From contig JANXXW010000162.1 of assembly GCA_025350425.1 (NCBI GenBank), forward strand, positions 1 to 5,284: a DNA stretch of 5,284 nucleotides, given 5' to 3'. How positions within the stretch are numbered: the stretch's first letter is position 1; each line of letters begins with the position of its first letter. Positions 5,181 to 5,284 of this stretch are shown here, piece after piece. Below the pieces are notes generated by a model. The model saw only the letters and a program-made list of their open reading frames with translations, searched no databases and had not been told where the DNA came from. The DNA is from Rhodospirillales bacterium. Its GTDB lineage: Bacteria; Pseudomonadota; Alphaproteobacteria; Acetobacterales; Acetobacteraceae. A program made the position numbers and the translations under genes.

Positions 5181-5284
5181 ATGCCGCACAAGCACAACGC
5201 CGACCGCCGTCACCTCATCCCGAAGATGTCGTTCAATGTGCAGAACTGGCCGGCGTATGAGGCAGGCCTGCGCCGGCGCGGCAA
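5181..5284 (+). CDS. IS5-family (IS903-like group) transposase, N-terminal fragment cut by the window edge
   Basis: Thirty-four codons are present, starting MPHKHNADRRHLIPKM and continuing to NWPAYEAGLRRRG. This is the characteristic N-terminus of IS5-family DDE transposases common in Acetobacteraceae and other alphaproteobacteria; the NWPAYEAGLRRRG part aligns with NWSTYNKALINRG of IS903 transposase. The catalytic DDE residues lie beyond the window, so intactness cannot be judged. No strong ribosome binding site precedes the ATG, as is common for transposases. Confidence 0.85.
   Translation, partial: MPHKHNADRRHLIPKMSFNVQNWPAYEAGLRRRG

Overview
The window looks like an accessory segment of an alphaproteobacterial chromosome or plasmid. 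GC is high, and the closest family resemblances I recognise, especially the IS5-type transposase start at the right edge, point to the acetic-acid-bacteria group (Acetobacteraceae) or a relative. That taxonomic guess is inference. All five complete recognised genes lie on the + strand. Insertion-sequence material brackets them: a terminal inverted repeat of an IS6/IS903-like element near position 78 on the left, and the first 34 codons of an IS5-family transposase running off the right edge.

Layout. 1-79: IS end. 80-366: no credible gene, but dense inverted repeats, including a possible multi-branched fold at 276-364. 367-453: control region with three successive palindromes; the first, AACCT-N5-AGGTT, resembles the known MqsA operator. 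454-1325: a complete mqsR-mqsA type II toxin-antitoxin pair, toxin first. The antitoxin has lost the zinc-binding cysteines of the E. coli protein and carries an extra C-terminal tail. 1326-1468: short gap with a doubtful 44-codon ORF. 1469-2725: hmp, a full flavohemoglobin (nitric oxide dioxygenase). 2726-2894: gap with a possible 32-residue leader-like ORF that has a good ribosome binding site and runs into the next gene. 2898-3263: a DUF488-family protein whose base composition (about 52% GC) is well below its neighbours. 3342-5078: a 578-residue fusion of a six-helix b-type-cytochrome-like membrane domain with a sulfite-oxidase-family molybdopterin domain, starting at TTG. 5181 onward: partial transposase.

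How the parts may work together. Hmp oxidises NO to nitrate. The fused molybdoenzyme combines, in one chain, functions that MsrP/MsrQ (YedY/YedZ) perform as two proteins, namely quinone-linked electron transfer and a Moco active site, although its substrate cannot be read from sequence. Both fit a nitrosative/oxidative stress cargo, with the toxin-antitoxin pair helping to stabilise the segment. This functional grouping is inference; the spacings (143 bp before hmp, 172 bp before the DUF488 gene, 78 bp before the molybdoenzyme) do not prove a single operon.
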